NCBI RefSeq assembly: GCF_000219625.1
Contig: NC_018212.1
Coordinates: forward strand, 1,116,001 to 1,180,000
Length of the DNA: 64,000 nucleotides
Direction: 5' to 3'
Source of the DNA: Zymoseptoria tritici IPO323
Taxonomy: Eukaryota; Ascomycota; Dothideomycetes; Mycosphaerellales; Mycosphaerellaceae
A program made the position numbers and the translations under genes. The notes beneath the pieces were generated by a model. That model was not told the DNA's origin. It worked only from the letters and a program-made list of their open reading frames with translations, and ran no database searches. Of the stretch, positions 32,360-43,087 are shown piece by piece. The stretch's first letter is position 1. Each line of letters begins with the position of its first letter.

Positions 32360-32571
32360 AAGGTTGCCATGAAGGACTGTCTGCATAGAACGACTCGTGA
32401 AGCTAAGATAGGAGCGTCCGATTCTGAATCAGCACCACAGCACCTCACGCCCAATGGTGACTCAGCATGCACCTTGATTAAATGCCTCAGGCCAAACGGA
32501 ATCACCGACCTCTTCAAGATCGAGCATCAAAAGTTCTTGCTTGCTGTTCAGGCAAAATCACGCTCACGAAC

Positions 32572-33120
32572 ATGTCTCAAACCACAAAGCATCCTTCCAT
32601 CGAGCCGAGAGATCACCGTGCCTTCATGGAGTATGCCGTCGAACAAGCCCGTCATTCGCCTCCAGGACCCGACAAGTTCTGCGTGGGAGCGGTCCTCGTC
32701 AACGGCGACACCGGCGAGATCCTATCCACTGGCTTCTCAATGGAACTTCCGGGCGACATAGAAGGAGACTTGGGCACCACGCACGCCGAGCAGTGTTGTT
32801 TCATCAAGGTAGCTCAGCAGCACGATCTGCCCATTGCAATGCCCGAGACCCACATCGGACCTGTCTTGCCCAGTCATACCGTGCTGTACACTACCATGGA
32901 GCCTTGCAATGCACGATTGAGCGGTAAAAGAACTTGCTGTGATCGAATCGTGGCTCTTAAGGCTCAACTGCGGACGGTTTACGTGGGGATGAGAGAGCCT
33001 AGCACTTTCATCGTTGATAATGATGGCAAACAGCGCCTTGAAAGTGAAGGCATCGGGTTTGAGATGGTGGAGGGATGCTACGATATGTGTCGCGAGGCTG
33101 CGATGGCAGGACATGGTTGA
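32572..33120 (+). CDS. DRAP-type deaminase domain protein (Rib2/RibD-like)
   Basis: A single exon encodes 182 residues from the ATG at 32572; an in-frame ATG at 32482 would add 30 residues without domain character. The cytidine-deaminase-fold zinc site is complete: His71-Ala-Glu73 in TTHAEQCC and Pro111-Cys112 with Cys122/123 in EPCNARLSGKRTCCDR. KFCVGAVLV, LSTGFSMELPG and VYVGMREPSTFI match the deaminase part of yeast Rib2, which deaminates 2,5-diamino-6-ribitylamino-4(3H)-pyrimidinone 5'-phosphate in riboflavin synthesis. Unlike yeast Rib2, no pseudouridine synthase domain is attached. It may be the riboflavin enzyme or a paralogue with another pyrimidine substrate. It lies 213 bp after the helicase gene on the same strand, so the promoter is short. 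Confidence 0.83.
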   Translation: MSQTTKHPSIEPRDHRAFMEYAVEQARHSPPGPDKFCVGAVLVNGDTGEILSTGFSMELPGDIEGDLGTTHAEQCCFIKVAQQHDLPIAMPETHIGPVLPSHTVLYTTMEPCNARLSGKRTCCDRIVALKAQLRTVYVGMREPSTFIVDNDGKQRLESEGIGFEMVEGCYDMCREAAMAGHG

Positions 33121-33764
33121 ACATGGAGCGCTTGCTGGCGGAGGTAATATCAGAACTGCATACTCCGGGGAATGCAGCGAGACATTGCCTGGTAGCGGGT
33201 TCGACGAGAAGTGACAGGTGCGTGCCACTTGACCTGGGAGCCGATGGCAAAAGGTCTCTGTCAGAGTGTGCCCAGAACCAACCTACCATATCACTGTCCA
33301 ATCTGGAGATATATTTTTCAACGTACCGTCTCGCCATGAGGCTTGCGGAACTGATCCAAAGGAGGGACTCGCGGAACGGCAGAGTCGGCGAGAATACAAC
33401 GATATTCTCCAAGAATATTACGCGGATCAGTTCGGACTTTGGAAGGCTGTGGAGACAGCTGTCGCAGTGGACATCACTCCGAAAGGCGAGGACCACGAGT
33501 CGGCAGAGACGGCCCTGGTCGTCCGGAAGATATCACATCTGTACTCTGGCCACTGGAGACGCACGGGCAGCCGTATCCCACCTCGTGCCTGGATAGTTTT
33601 CATCCAGGAAGCTCAAGACCATCAGAATCAGTGGTAAGCCTCTCGGTGGCTCCAAAAGGCGTATGAAACAGTTTAAGCACAGCGAGCATTTGGGATTGAC
33701 TCGATTCTTCCTCCTCACGTCATGCTGTTCGTCCGCCATCTGGATCCATCGCGCAGCAACCTCG
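33121..33764. other. intergenic between converging genes
   Basis: A plus-strand frame at about 33242-33637 reads like protein in places (SRREYNDILQEYYADQFGLW) but has no ATG at its start and no recognised domain; it may be a gene remnant. Confidence 0.4.
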
Positions 33765-35027
33765 TCACTGCTTGACCGGAAACCTCTTTACCAGCCATTC
33801 CTTGATGATACTCGCAATTTCCTCCGGCTTCTCATACAGCACCCAATGTCCCGCATCCACGACCTTCTCCTCGCAGTCACTGACTAGACCCTGCTTCTTC
33901 GCATCCTCCATCAGATCCGTACGACATACCCAGTCTCCGGTCTGTCCGATGTACAGCAGCGGCACATCGATCCTCTTCTTGTCTTCGCTCTCGCATAGAG
34001 CCTTCTCGTCTTCGATCATGGTGTTGTTCTTCAACGAGTGGTAGTAATTGACCGGACCTGAAGCGAGGGACAGATGTATTAGTGAGTGATACCAACAGAC
34101 TCACTGGACCAGCGACCTGTTTCCGCCCGAGAAGTTCTTGTACAGTCATTCCTGCACTCCTGTCACTCACCTTCAAACCCATCTCTCGACATACGCTCCT
34201 TGAACCGTCGCAGCAATTCCGGATTCTTGGCGTACGGCTTCAATTCCACAATGCGATTCTCCCACTTTCCCGTCTGCGTGACGTATTCATCCATGGCATG
34301 TTTCGTGCAGAACATCTCCCGCATCCAGATATCTCTGCCATTCTCCTCGGGGTTCGGCGAAGGAAAGAAACCGTGATTGACCTCGTAGAAGCGCTCCATG
34401 TTCTGACGCATTAGTTCAGGCGCATCAGGTCGGCAGAAAAAGTTCCAGTACTCCCATTGTGGATATCCGAATCGTTCGGCGGTGACTTTGTTCTGGGTAT
34501 CGAGGTCAAATTTCTCGGCCGAAGGGATCTGGTAGGCGAGGGAGAGGAGGGAGAGGCCGACGCAACGGGACTTGTGGTAGAGGTAGAAACGCTGAGATGT
34601 CGCGGAGCCCCAGTCGTGGCCTGGCGGTAGATGAAAGGCGTCAGTTGCTGTCCCGAAGATGACTCGGTCGCTTAGACATACCGATCGGAATGACGTTGTT
34701 CGGCACCTTCTCGCGATCCAAGATCTGAGCGATCGAATCCGCTTGTGCTTTGTAGTTGTAATGCGAAGCATCGACAGGTTTGGAACTCCCTCCGAAACCA
34801 AGGAGATCGAGGACCAGGAAAGGGTATGGCAAGTCTAGGAATGTCGGTACCGCTCCCTCCCACATGTAAGCGTCGTCCGGGTAGCCATGGACAAACATTA
34901 ACGTTGGAACAGAGGGATCGAGCTTCTCTGCGAAGTTGGGAGAGAGATAGTAGGAAAAGGTCAGGTTTTGAGGACTCGTGAGGAGATGTTTGTGCTGGAG
35001 CTTGTCCATGATCGATGGGTTGTCCAT
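33765..35027 (-). CDS. alpha/beta hydrolase, epoxide hydrolase/haloalkane dehalogenase-like
   Basis: Exons 35027-34682, 34620-34171 and 34057-33765 give 362 residues; introns 34621-34681 and 34058-34170 have GTATGT...CGCCAG and GTGAGT...CTTCAG ends. The fold hallmarks are the oxyanion HGYP at 47-50, the nucleophile Asp118 in GHDWGS, and the catalytic His336 in AGHWVLYEKPEE. A cap region with WEYWNFFCRP lies between. These match soluble epoxide hydrolases and related dehalogenases; detoxification of epoxides or a role in secondary metabolism are both possible. A second start at 35009 is also in frame. The reading frame stays open for another 159 codons upstream to 35504, but the added sequence has no counterpart in the family and is probably leader. 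Confidence 0.87.
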
Positions 35028-36165
35028 GTTGGACGATGGTTGGGAGTGTGCGTTTGAAGATTCGTTCGTTGCTCGTTCGATCGATGAATACAAATTGGGA
35101 AGCGGCGACCTACCGACGTCGGTTGTGTCTTCTTTTTCGTGGCCTGCCCAGCTAGAACGAGTGACGTCTAGCCCGTACCCCTCCATATGAAGCCAATGTG
35201 TTGTGGCTGATCCCCCACCGGCGGAGGCGTACCGAACATTTGCAATGCCAAACCTCGATTCGCAGAACAGGAAGTTGGAGCCTTCGCTATCATCCATGGA
35301 TATCTGAAGGCCGTTGCAGAACCTGCAGGTCGGAGTGTTTGTACCGGCAGCGGTGAGTCGGTGACACACGCGGTAACACACGCGTGTGAACGGGAGGAAA
35401 AGACTCGCGTAGTGTCCAAAGGTCGCCGACGCCCTGAAGAGAAGTACAGAAAGCTGGAAGATCGACATTGTGAAGTTTGTTGTTTGGTGTTGAAGTTCGT
35501 TCAAATGGTGGTTGCGAAAGAAGGATGCAGGTTTACTGAGGGGGTTTTGCAGCCCATCTTACACATTCCTGCCAACCATCGGACTATCTTCGTAGCCGCT
35601 GACTTTGGTGGTGTTCCCGTACACGAACATGCGCCTCAAGCGGTCTTGGTTCGGGACAACGGATTGTGCCAGGATCAAGCGAGGAGTATGTTTACTCAAG
35701 AGGTAGAGAGGCGCTGCGGGTTGCCGGTCTAGATACTAGTCAACAGATGTGCCAAGGTCAAGCAGGGAGTAGTCTTTCTCTTCTCTCACAATCTTTGGAC
35801 TATAGACGCTGTGGTCACTGTCCCAGGTCGGATTGGCCCTCGCTCCAATGAATAGACCATTGACGGTATACTGTGGGAGAAGAGCAGTGAGGCAAACCAG
35901 TTCACGCTTCGCACTTGGTCATGCCACAGGGCGAGATGGCTGCCTTGGCCGTGATATTGCCTCGTCAATCTCTTAAATGCCTCAAGAGGTTTTGAAGAGG
36001 TGAGGTGGTCTTCATTCAACTCGGATCCTGACTGACCTGACGCTGCAGACCCTGGTCGGCCATCGACTTTATCTTACTCGAGCTTTGACCTTCAACCTTT
36101 ACTTTACACTCTTCTTGTACCTCACTCTCCATCATCCGAGATACCTCTCCCGGACCACCGCTACG
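35028..36165. other. intergenic, divergent promoters
   Basis: It separates the starts of the hydrolase (minus) and SHR3 (plus). On the minus strand 35028-35504 is open in frame with the hydrolase and includes a cysteine-containing segment; see findings. Nothing else was recognised. Confidence 0.45.
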
Positions 36166-36895
36166 ATGCCCGCCAAAGGCACCGCACCCTTCGCGACCTT
36201 CCTCATCATAGGACGTGAGTTCTGTCAAGCCATTGTACCGCAACCACCCAACCTCTAACACCATCCTCCCAGCGGTCTGCTTCTTCCTCGGAGTCCTCTT
36301 CGCCTACTTTCCCTACGACTACAACGTCCTCTGGACAACTCCACCAGCGGATCCCTCCAACCCCGAGGCCGACGTCCGCGCGCCCTTCTTCGATCTCCAA
36401 GAAAACCACCTCCGCTTCCTCCACGCATCTCCACCCCTCATCTCGCGCATCCTCCACATCGTAATCGGCACAGGTCTCCTCGGCTTCCTGATGAAGCTCT
36501 TTAAACCCACCGAGGCGAACCTGCTCTTCGACGGCGCGAGTCTGGTGCTGTACATGTGCGGCGTGACGGTCTACATTGCGAACATCGTCAAGGGTTTGCG
36601 CACGGTGACGGCGGGCGCGTATGGAACGGGCAAGCTGGCGGAGGGAGAGACGATTATGAGCAAGCAGTTGGAGGGCACGGACGGACAGTATATCAGTCGC
36701 GAGGACAGTTTGAGGGTCATGAGCGCGAGTAATACGATTTGCGCGTTGGTGCTTGTGGGTGTGTTGGTGCTGCAGGCGGGACAGTGGTACGCGCAGAGGA
36801 AGGAGGATCAGGAGCTTGAGGAGATGGATAAGGTGAGGGATGAGAAGAAGGCGGCCAAGGTTGCGGCTGGTAAGGAGGGCAAGAAGACGAAATAG
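36166..36895 (+). CDS. SHR3: Shr3, ER chaperone for amino acid permeases
   Basis: Exon 1 is 36166-36214 and exon 2 is 36273-36895, with intron 36215-36272 (GTGAGT...CTCCCAG); the protein has 223 residues. Four hydrophobic spans occur in the first 190 residues: the opening FATFLIIG...CFFLGVLFAYFPYDYNVLW is the classical Shr3 first span and loop, then RILHIVIGTGLLGFLM, LVLYMCGVTVYIANIV and ICALVLVGVLVLQAG. The C-terminal tail is charged and Lys-rich (EMDKVRDEKKAAKVAAGKE), facing the cytosol. Shr3 prevents aggregation of polytopic amino acid permeases and promotes their packaging into COPII vesicles. The length and segment order agree with the family. Confidence 0.92.
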
Positions 36896-37511
36896 GTCGG
36901 TTCGGGATGTTTGTATCATGAACATACTGGCGACAGGCTTGGATCGAATAGTGTACAGATACTGTGGAGAGGAGCTTCACTTGGCTTCAAAGCGCTGGAG
37001 GAATCATTGAGGAATGTTCCGTAGCCCTTGCTTCAATATGTCTTAAACGACACTCGGGCGTACAGAAAGCCTCACGAACTGCACGAGCCGCACGGGCACA
37101 AGCAGAAAGAGCTTCTTTTCGCGTTTCCCTCTCTCATCATGACCAGGGACCGAGACCGCACGGAATGTCGATCTAGCAGTATCTCTTAGCAGCCTGCTCA
37201 GACGAACGAGTGCAGCCAGAACTTTCAAGTCTTCCAGCCAACCGCATTGATGTATGCGAAGCTGGAAGAATTCCTTTGTGGTCTACCGCATCTTGGCCCC
37301 CACGCAACCCCACAATCGCGCTAGCGGTATCCGCAAGTGGCGGTGCTCGCTCGCAGGCGTCCAAGCGTCATATGAACGTTCTCGAACGACACACCACATC
37401 ACCAGACCACTACCTACCCATCGCCTCCTCCATCTTCCGCCGACCACCACACACCGTCTCCTCCATCCCCCGTCGACCGCACTCGCACTCGCAACACTTC
37501 GATCATCCACC
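36896..37511. other. intergenic
   Basis: No gene was seen. The final 120 bases are rich in CACCAC/TCCTCC and form the likely leader of the next gene. Confidence 0.5.
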
Positions 37512-38428
37512 ATGGCAGCCAACACCAAATACACGCCGGCGCCGCAGCGCGACAGCTTCGAGGAGCAAGGATACAGCCAGCCTCCACCATCTTATCAAGC
37601 TGAGCCGGTCATGGGCGAGGCCCGCAGCGAAGACGACAACATCCCCGACGACTTCAAATTCGGCGGCTCCGTGGCAGAAGCGACTCTTCCCATCCGCATG
37701 CAATTCATCCGAAAAGTCTACGCCATTCTGACTGTACAACTCCTCGCGACGGTCGCCCTCAGCGCCATCTCCTTCTTCAGCGATGGCTACCGCAAGTGGA
37801 TCCAGTCGAATCAGTGGATGATGTGGGTGTCGCTATTCGGAGCGATCGGATTCATGCTTTTGACGTTTTGGAAGAGGAAGAGTTATCCCATGAACTTGGC
37901 TTTCTTGAGTGGATTCACGGCGTTGGAGGTAAGATATGGATATGTTGGAGGGGTGAGAACAGGGACTAACATCACAACAGGCATACAGCATAAGTGTCAT
38001 CACCAGCTTCTACGAAAGTCGAATCGTGCTGCAAGCGTTGATCTTCACGCTCGGAATCTTCGTCTTCCTCAGCCTGTTCGCCTGCCAGACCAAGTACGAC
38101 TTCACCTCATGGATGCCATACTTATTCGGAGCGCTCTGGGTTCTGATCCTGTTCGGCTTCATGACCATGTTCTTCCCGCAAACAAAGGGGGTTGAGCTTG
38201 GTTATGGTATCGCTGCGGCGTTGATCTTCAGTGCATACATTCTTGTGGACACGCAGCTCATTATGCGCCACTACCACGTCGAGGTAATGTTATGTGCCCT
38301 TGCATGCGTTGATACATTTGCTGACGATCATGTAGGAGGAGATTGCCGCTGCGATCAGCTTGTATCTCGATGTGCTCAACCTGTTCCTCGCTATCCTGAG
38401 GATTCTCAACAGCCAGCAGAACAACTAG
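37512..38428 (+). CDS. BXI1: Bax inhibitor-1/LifeGuard family protein (Bxi1-like)
   Basis: Exons 37512-37928, 37981-38283 and 38336-38428 give 270 residues; introns 37929-37980 and 38284-38335 are both 52 nt with GTAAGA...CAACAG and GTAATG...TGTAG ends. After a polar N terminus of about 60 residues (YSQPPPSYQ, EATLPIRMQFIRKVY) come six to seven membrane spans. LifeGuard signatures include VYAILTVQLLATVA, the penultimate GYGIAAALIFSAYILVDTQLIM with its conserved Asp, and a final ISLYLDVLNLFLAILRIL hairpin. Family members are calcium-leak proteins of ER, vacuole or mitochondria that modulate the unfolded protein response and cell death; yeast has one, Bxi1/Ybh3. The C terminus NSQQNN is typical for fungi. 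Confidence 0.92.
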
Positions 38429-38701
38429 ACGACAGAGGTTGTTGGCCGGCACTTTAGATTGGATCAAGAATGTGAATACATGCGGCGTTTCTGAAGGATT
38501 TTGGGTCGGAGCTGTGGAATAAGACAGCGTGGAGTTATTAGATATCATGTGGTCACTCAAGGATTGTACTCGAAGCTCAACTGGCTCTTTTCTCCTGAGC
38601 TCCATCTACTGTATTCTGTTGACTTGTACCGTCCACTCCATCCATAATAATTACACCATAGCTCCTCGCTAACATCCCTCTAAAGTCCCATGTCGACCCA
38701 C

Positions 38702-39481
38702 CTATGTCGTCTTCCTCTTCGCATGCGCCGGTCCCTCCAACACAGCCTTGACACGGTTCTCAAACGCCTCAATCATCTTATCCGCAACCTTCGGAGCCAC
38801 AGCCGAGCTCATGGCCGCATACAACGGATTCGCAAACTGATATTCAATCGTCAAATTGACCTCCGTCTTCTCCTGCCCAGGAACAGGATTCGTCTCGTCA
38901 TGGTTCCTATGCGTACTGTCTCGATCCACAGCTCCAACCGGAGGAGGCTTGTACGGGTATCCCTTCAACGTCCACCTCGTGAGCAGCTGCGACATGACCG
39001 TAGCCTTCCTGCTAGGATCTTGATCCGCCGAGGGCCGTTCATTATGATGGCTGACCTCATCCTTGGGCAAAGTGCCATTGGTATTCCCACTCACTGCCTC
39101 CACAACCCGGCCGGGAATACAGTAAATTCTACTCGTGAACTCCTCATTGATGTTGCCATTGAAGCCAATCATCAGCTTCGCTTCTTCCGGATAGGTTTTC
39201 CCATCGGCTGCGGGTTGCGACTTCTTGGTCACTTCCGAGCCCTGGCAGAAAGGGAGGAATTTGTGGTAGGAGTCCACGTCGGAGATGATTTCGTAGACGA
39301 CGGCGGCGGGGTAGCGGAGCGTTCGAGTTGCGGTGAGGGTCTGGTTGGGTGTGAAGGACATGAATTTGCGTTGTTGGCGTTCTAGGGAGGCATTGGCGAG
39401 GAAAGCTGCTCGGCATGTTCGTGGAGCAGGTCGGACTGCGTTTTGGAGGATGGAGGATGTGAGGGGTGATATGGCCTTCAT
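38702..39481 (-). CDS. COQ10: Coq10, coenzyme Q-binding START-domain protein
   Basis: A single exon encodes 259 residues. The first 40 residues are rich in Arg, Ala and Ser without acidic residues except one Glu, as in a mitochondrial presequence. The START-like domain follows from about 45, with the conserved RTLRYPAAVVYEIISDVDSYHKFLPFC, EAKLMIGFNGNINEEFTSRI and EYQFANPLYAAMSSAVAPKV segments. Coq10 binds ubiquinone in the in the inner membrane region and is needed for efficient Q delivery to respiratory complexes and for Q synthesis. A charged loop of about 55 residues (NGTLPKDEVSHHNERPSADQ and beyond) enlarges the domain relative to yeast. The gene is divergent from TRM140 with 304 bp between starts. 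Confidence 0.92.
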   Translation of the reverse strand: MKAISPLTSSILQNAVRPAPRTCRAAFLANASLERQQRKFMSFTPNQTLTATRTLRYPAAVVYEIISDVDSYHKFLPFCQGSEVTKKSQPAADGKTYPEEAKLMIGFNGNINEEFTSRIYCIPGRVVEAVSGNTNGTLPKDEVSHHNERPSADQDPSRKATVMSQLLTRWTLKGYPYKPPPVGAVDRDSTHRNHDETNPVPGQEKTEVNLTIEYQFANPLYAAMSSAVAPKVADKMIEAFENRVKAVLEGPAHAKRKTT

Positions 39482-39785
39482 TTTGGTGGTGATGCTCTTG
39501 CTCTTGCTATTCTTGAACTCTTTGCGACATCCAGTGTAGTTAACGTGAGGAGGCGCTCATGACCACACACGACCAAGGAAATGCAGATGACATCGCCTGG
39601 ACCGGTTTCCCTCAAAATGTCTAATCAATGTCATCATTACAATTGACGTGAGTTTCGCTAGCGCGTCTGGCGTACCTGAAGATCATCACCAAGCATTTAG
39701 TGCCGATTTTCACGGGCATGGGGAGATGTGAAAAGGTTGGAGATTCCTCGGATCTCGTGCCGAGACCGCGACAACAACCTTCAAC
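39482..39785. promoter_or_regulatory. shared divergent promoter, COQ10/TRM140
   Basis: The 304-bp gap lies between two divergent start codons and must contain both promoters. No specific site was assigned. Confidence 0.45.
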
Positions 39786-40979
39786 ATGGCGACCGAAGAA
39801 CAAAAAGAAGAGCTGCCACTGCGACCAAGGCAGCCGAAGCAGCAGCTGACAAAGGGAATGGAGCATCTCCGCGAATATGTCACAATATCGGATAGTTCGC
39901 TGGGAGAAGACGCATATGGAGTTCCTGCCAAATATGAGCCTATCCGAAAGCCTGCGACTACGCCAAAGGACAACCCGGAGAAGCGAAGCGACCCATTCCA
40001 GTTCGGGACCAGGTATCTCGAGGATGGAGACGACATCTTCGCTCACAACGCGTGGGATCACGTCGAGGTTGATGCGCAGTACACCGAATTCATCGAGCAG
40101 CAGACACAATTCCAAAAGGAGAACCAGGTCTCCGACTTCGACAAGAAGCGGTTCAATGACCAGCCTGAGAAGTGGTGGAATAAGTTCTACAGCAACAATC
40201 AGGCGAATTTCTTCAAGGATCGGAAGTGGTTGTTTCAGGAGTTCCCGGTCTTGGCAGAGGTCACGAAGGAAGGCTATGGTCCGGTCACAGTATTGGAAGT
40301 AGGAGCCGGCGCTGGGAATACGGCTTTCCCAGTGCTGGCTTTGAACCATAACCCAGAGCTACGCCTTCATGCATGTGATTACTCCAAAAAGGCCATTGAT
40401 GTGATCCGTTCGCAGCCCGCGTATCTCGAGCAGACTGGTTCGATTCTGCATGCGGATGTGTGGGATGCTGCCAGTAGTACAGAACTACCGCCAGGTCTCA
40501 CCGAAGGGACCGTGGATGTCATCGTGATGATCTTCATCTTCTCCGCCTTGTCGCCCGATCAATGGACCCAGGCTGTGGCCAATGCCTGGAACTTGCTCAA
40601 GCCTGGTGGTGAGGTCCTCTTCCGCGACTATGGACGCGGTGATCTTGCTCAAGTGCGGTTCAAGAAGGGTAGATACCTCGACGAGAACTTCTACGTTCGA
40701 GGCGATGGTACAAGAGTGTACTTCTTCGATCAGCAGGAGCTGCGCCACATCTGGGGAGGGGTGGACAAGGCAGGGGATGCAGCCGCCAGCACGGAGAAGG
40801 AGTCGTCTTACGGCACCGAATCATCACATAGATTCGAGATCTTGAATCTCGCGGTCGATCGACGAATGCTAGTGAATCGACAGCGTAAGCTCAAGATGTA
40901 CCGGTGCTGGATGCAAGGTCACTTTCGCAAGCCTGGTTCGCAGAAGCTTGTCAAGGAAGACCATGAAGAGGCAACGTAG
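39786..40979 (+). CDS. TRM140: tRNA m3C32 methyltransferase (Trm140/METTL2-6 family)
   Basis: A single exon encodes 397 residues. N-terminal signatures of the family are visible: RYLEDGDDIFAHNAWDHVE and KWWNKFYSNNQANFFKDRKWLFQEFP. The SAM-binding motif VLEVGAGAGN is at 169-178, then LHACDYSKKAIDVI, and DVIVMIFIFSALSP and LKPGGEVLFRDYGRGDLAQ in the Rossmann core, ending with YVRGDGTRVYFF. These enzymes make 3-methylcytidine at position 32 of threonine and serine tRNAs. No actin-binding N-terminal extension like that of yeast Abp140 is present, as in most filamentous fungi. Residues 320-345 hold a low-complexity loop (GDAAASTEKESSYGTESS). Confidence 0.93.
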   Translation: MATEEQKEELPLRPRQPKQQLTKGMEHLREYVTISDSSLGEDAYGVPAKYEPIRKPATTPKDNPEKRSDPFQFGTRYLEDGDDIFAHNAWDHVEVDAQYTEFIEQQTQFQKENQVSDFDKKRFNDQPEKWWNKFYSNNQANFFKDRKWLFQEFPVLAEVTKEGYGPVTVLEVGAGAGNTAFPVLALNHNPELRLHACDYSKKAIDVIRSQPAYLEQTGSILHADVWDAASSTELPPGLTEGTVDVIVMIFIFSALSPDQWTQAVANAWNLLKPGGEVLFRDYGRGDLAQVRFKKGRYLDENFYVRGDGTRVYFFDQQELRHIWGGVDKAGDAAASTEKESSYGTESSHRFEILNLAVDRRMLVNRQRKLKMYRCWMQGHFRKPGSQKLVKEDHEEAT

Positions 40980-41805
40980 CTATACTGGAGGAGGTATGAA
41001 AGAAGCATCGAACGCTACCCGCATGGCCATCGTGTAGACACCTCAGGACACGAAACAGCGGAGTTCATTCAACCAAAAGCTGAGCTCGTCCACGGCGTGC
41101 TACGAAGGGTCCTCGGCGCCCGGCATACTTCTTCCTCCGAAGGTGTCCAGACGAAGTGCCGGATCACATTGCTTCCATCACTCCATGTGGAGCCGTAAAA
41201 CCCGCGAATTCTGCGGTTCCCGCGATTTTCGAAAGCTCAGACTTTCACCCCTATTTGCCAGGAAGATGCCTGCCCTTCACTAGGACCATCCAGGGTCTTG
41301 AGAGTCAAGATGCCCGATAGCCGCCCCTCGCGATTCTGATTGATGGATTGCGCCATTGTCCCACACTGCCAGAAAGTTTACAAGCGACGTTGCTGCGGCG
41401 TCGCATGGAGGTCCTTGAAAGCTCACCTGTAAAGGCCCACGCGTTCATCTAGACTAGCAACGTCAGGGTCGTTTCCAAAACCGGACTGTGAGGGTGGAGG
41501 GGCAGACGTTCAGCACCGGACACGTCACAGCAATGCTCGTGGTATGCAGGCGGCCTTGAGCGAACGGAAAGCTTGTACGGACGGCGAGCGATAGCAAGTG
41601 TGTATGCTCAAGTTCGAGAAGGGTCGTGTGAAAGGCATCTGATCAGGAGCGCGAATTATGTGAGATGCTTGTCTTTCCTTCTAGTACCAAGGTCCAACGC
41701 CAACACAGCACATCTATTTCCGTGCACTCGTACAGCGTCTCTGCCCAAATGCAATTTGCAATGCCCAACCCCAAGCTCGCCATATCGCGTCCCAGCACCG
41801 GCCGA
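40980..41805. other. intergenic, convergent 3' ends
   Basis: No gene was recognised. On the minus strand 41643-41819 is open and reads IEKHDRPVLGRDMASLGLGI, which would be an alternative C-terminal exon of the next gene only if a different, weak donor were used. Confidence 0.4.
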
Positions 41806-43087
41806 TCATGCTTCTCGATCTGCAAAACGTCAGCACGACCACTCGATCGTCTCGTGGAACGACGCAAACTCACTCGATAATCTCCCCACCAAGGTCCTCA
41901 GACTCGCATAAAAGTCTCCCACGTCCCCCGGCACGGGCGGCGGATGCCTCTGCACGACCGTCTGATACGCTCGCATCAGACACGCCCATGTATTCGGCCT
42001 CATGAACATCGCGCGTACATCCGGCGGCGTGACCATCGTGTTCAGCTTCGCCATCGTCACGTTCCACTCCGACCTCGCGAAGCGCATGTACAGATTGTAC
42101 TCGTGATGCCTCGTCCCGCCGGCGTACGGCACGCCGACCGAACCCCTCGCATCTGTGTTCTGCGCGACGATGAATTCGAGGATCTGCATCGTGAGAAGAG
42201 CGAGGTTGTTGCGTGCGTTGGAGTCCATGGTGCGGAAGACGGGCTGGAGGAGCAGCGACTCGATCGAGACGAAGAGTTTGTTGAACTCGCTGATTGTGTC
42301 GATGGCGTCTTGACGGGGAGTCTGTGGGCTGTTGGCGAGGTAGGATGCCATGGTTGTTCGCATGCGGTTCTCTTGGGCGCGCACGATGAGCGAGCCCCAC
42401 ATGGGACTGCTGATGTGCAGGCGGCGGACAAAGGGTTCGAGCGCTTCGGGGGAGGTGATCAGGCGGGAGAAGTCGTCGATTTGAGCGCGATATGTGCGGC
42501 TGTTAGAAATGTTAGTAAGGGATGACGTTGGAATCGCGATCGCTCGTGTGCGTTGAGCTGGTGGCTTACCTTGCTTCTGGAAGGTCTCTGTCGCTCTGAT
42601 ATGTAAACTCGATCGGCGAGCGCTGGCTAGGATCGTAGGCGGACATGATCAAGCGTAGACGATCGCGGGTGGAGATCTGCGGTGGTGAAGATACGCGCGG
42701 TTGCGTCGGTCGATCGTCGTCGTCTTCTGAACTGCTTTCGTCGCTGTCGTCTGAGTCGTTCTCATCGTCGTCGTCTTCGTCGTCTTCGTCCTTGCGTCCC
42801 GCTGATGTGCGACCTGTCGACCCTTTCACTCCTCGTCGCGATGGTCCTGCGACTGGAGCGTTTCCTCTACGCTGGCCTGAGGATGATGCTGGAACGACCT
42901 TGGCGGCGGCTTTCCTGGTCATGGATCGAGTCTTCATCTCGTCGCTGCGACTGCTGCCAGAAGAGGCGCCGAGAGTCAACTTCCCAAAGTCGGAGCCGCC
43001 GATGGATGCGGCCTTGCTGGAGTGAGACATGGACGGACTGTCTTCGCGAGAGGTGTTCAAGAACGACGCTGTGGTGCCGGAAGTCAT
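41806..43087 (-). CDS. acidic fungal protein of unknown function
   Basis: Exons 43087-42570, 42499-41874 and 41819-41806 give 385 residues. Intron 42500-42569 is GTAAGC...CTAACAG; the last intron 41820-41873 has a GTGAGT donor, a GCTGAC branch site and TTTTGCAG, and ends the protein at ASN-like residues (LSNREA). If it is retained, the stop is at 41830 and the end is EFASFHETIEWSC. The first 150 residues are Ser-rich with a long Asp/Glu stretch (DEDDEDDDDENDSDDSDESS). The rest is an ordered helical domain starting at RDRLRLIMSAYDPSQRSPIEF, with FSRLITSPEALEPFVRRLHI, ISEFNKLFVSIESLLLQPVF and NLYMRFARSEWNVTMAKLN. I do not recognise the family. The acidic tail would suit a nuclear or chromatin-linked protein, but this is inference. 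Confidence 0.72.

Noticed and set aside
33242..33637. Plus-strand frame with SRREYNDILQEYYADQFGLW
   Set aside because: There is no ATG at the start, no splice model and no known family; it may be a remnant, but the evidence is too thin for a feature.
36206..36925. 239-codon minus-strand frame
   Set aside because: It lies opposite SHR3 and consists mostly of Arg, His and Leu reflecting the complementary strand of that gene.
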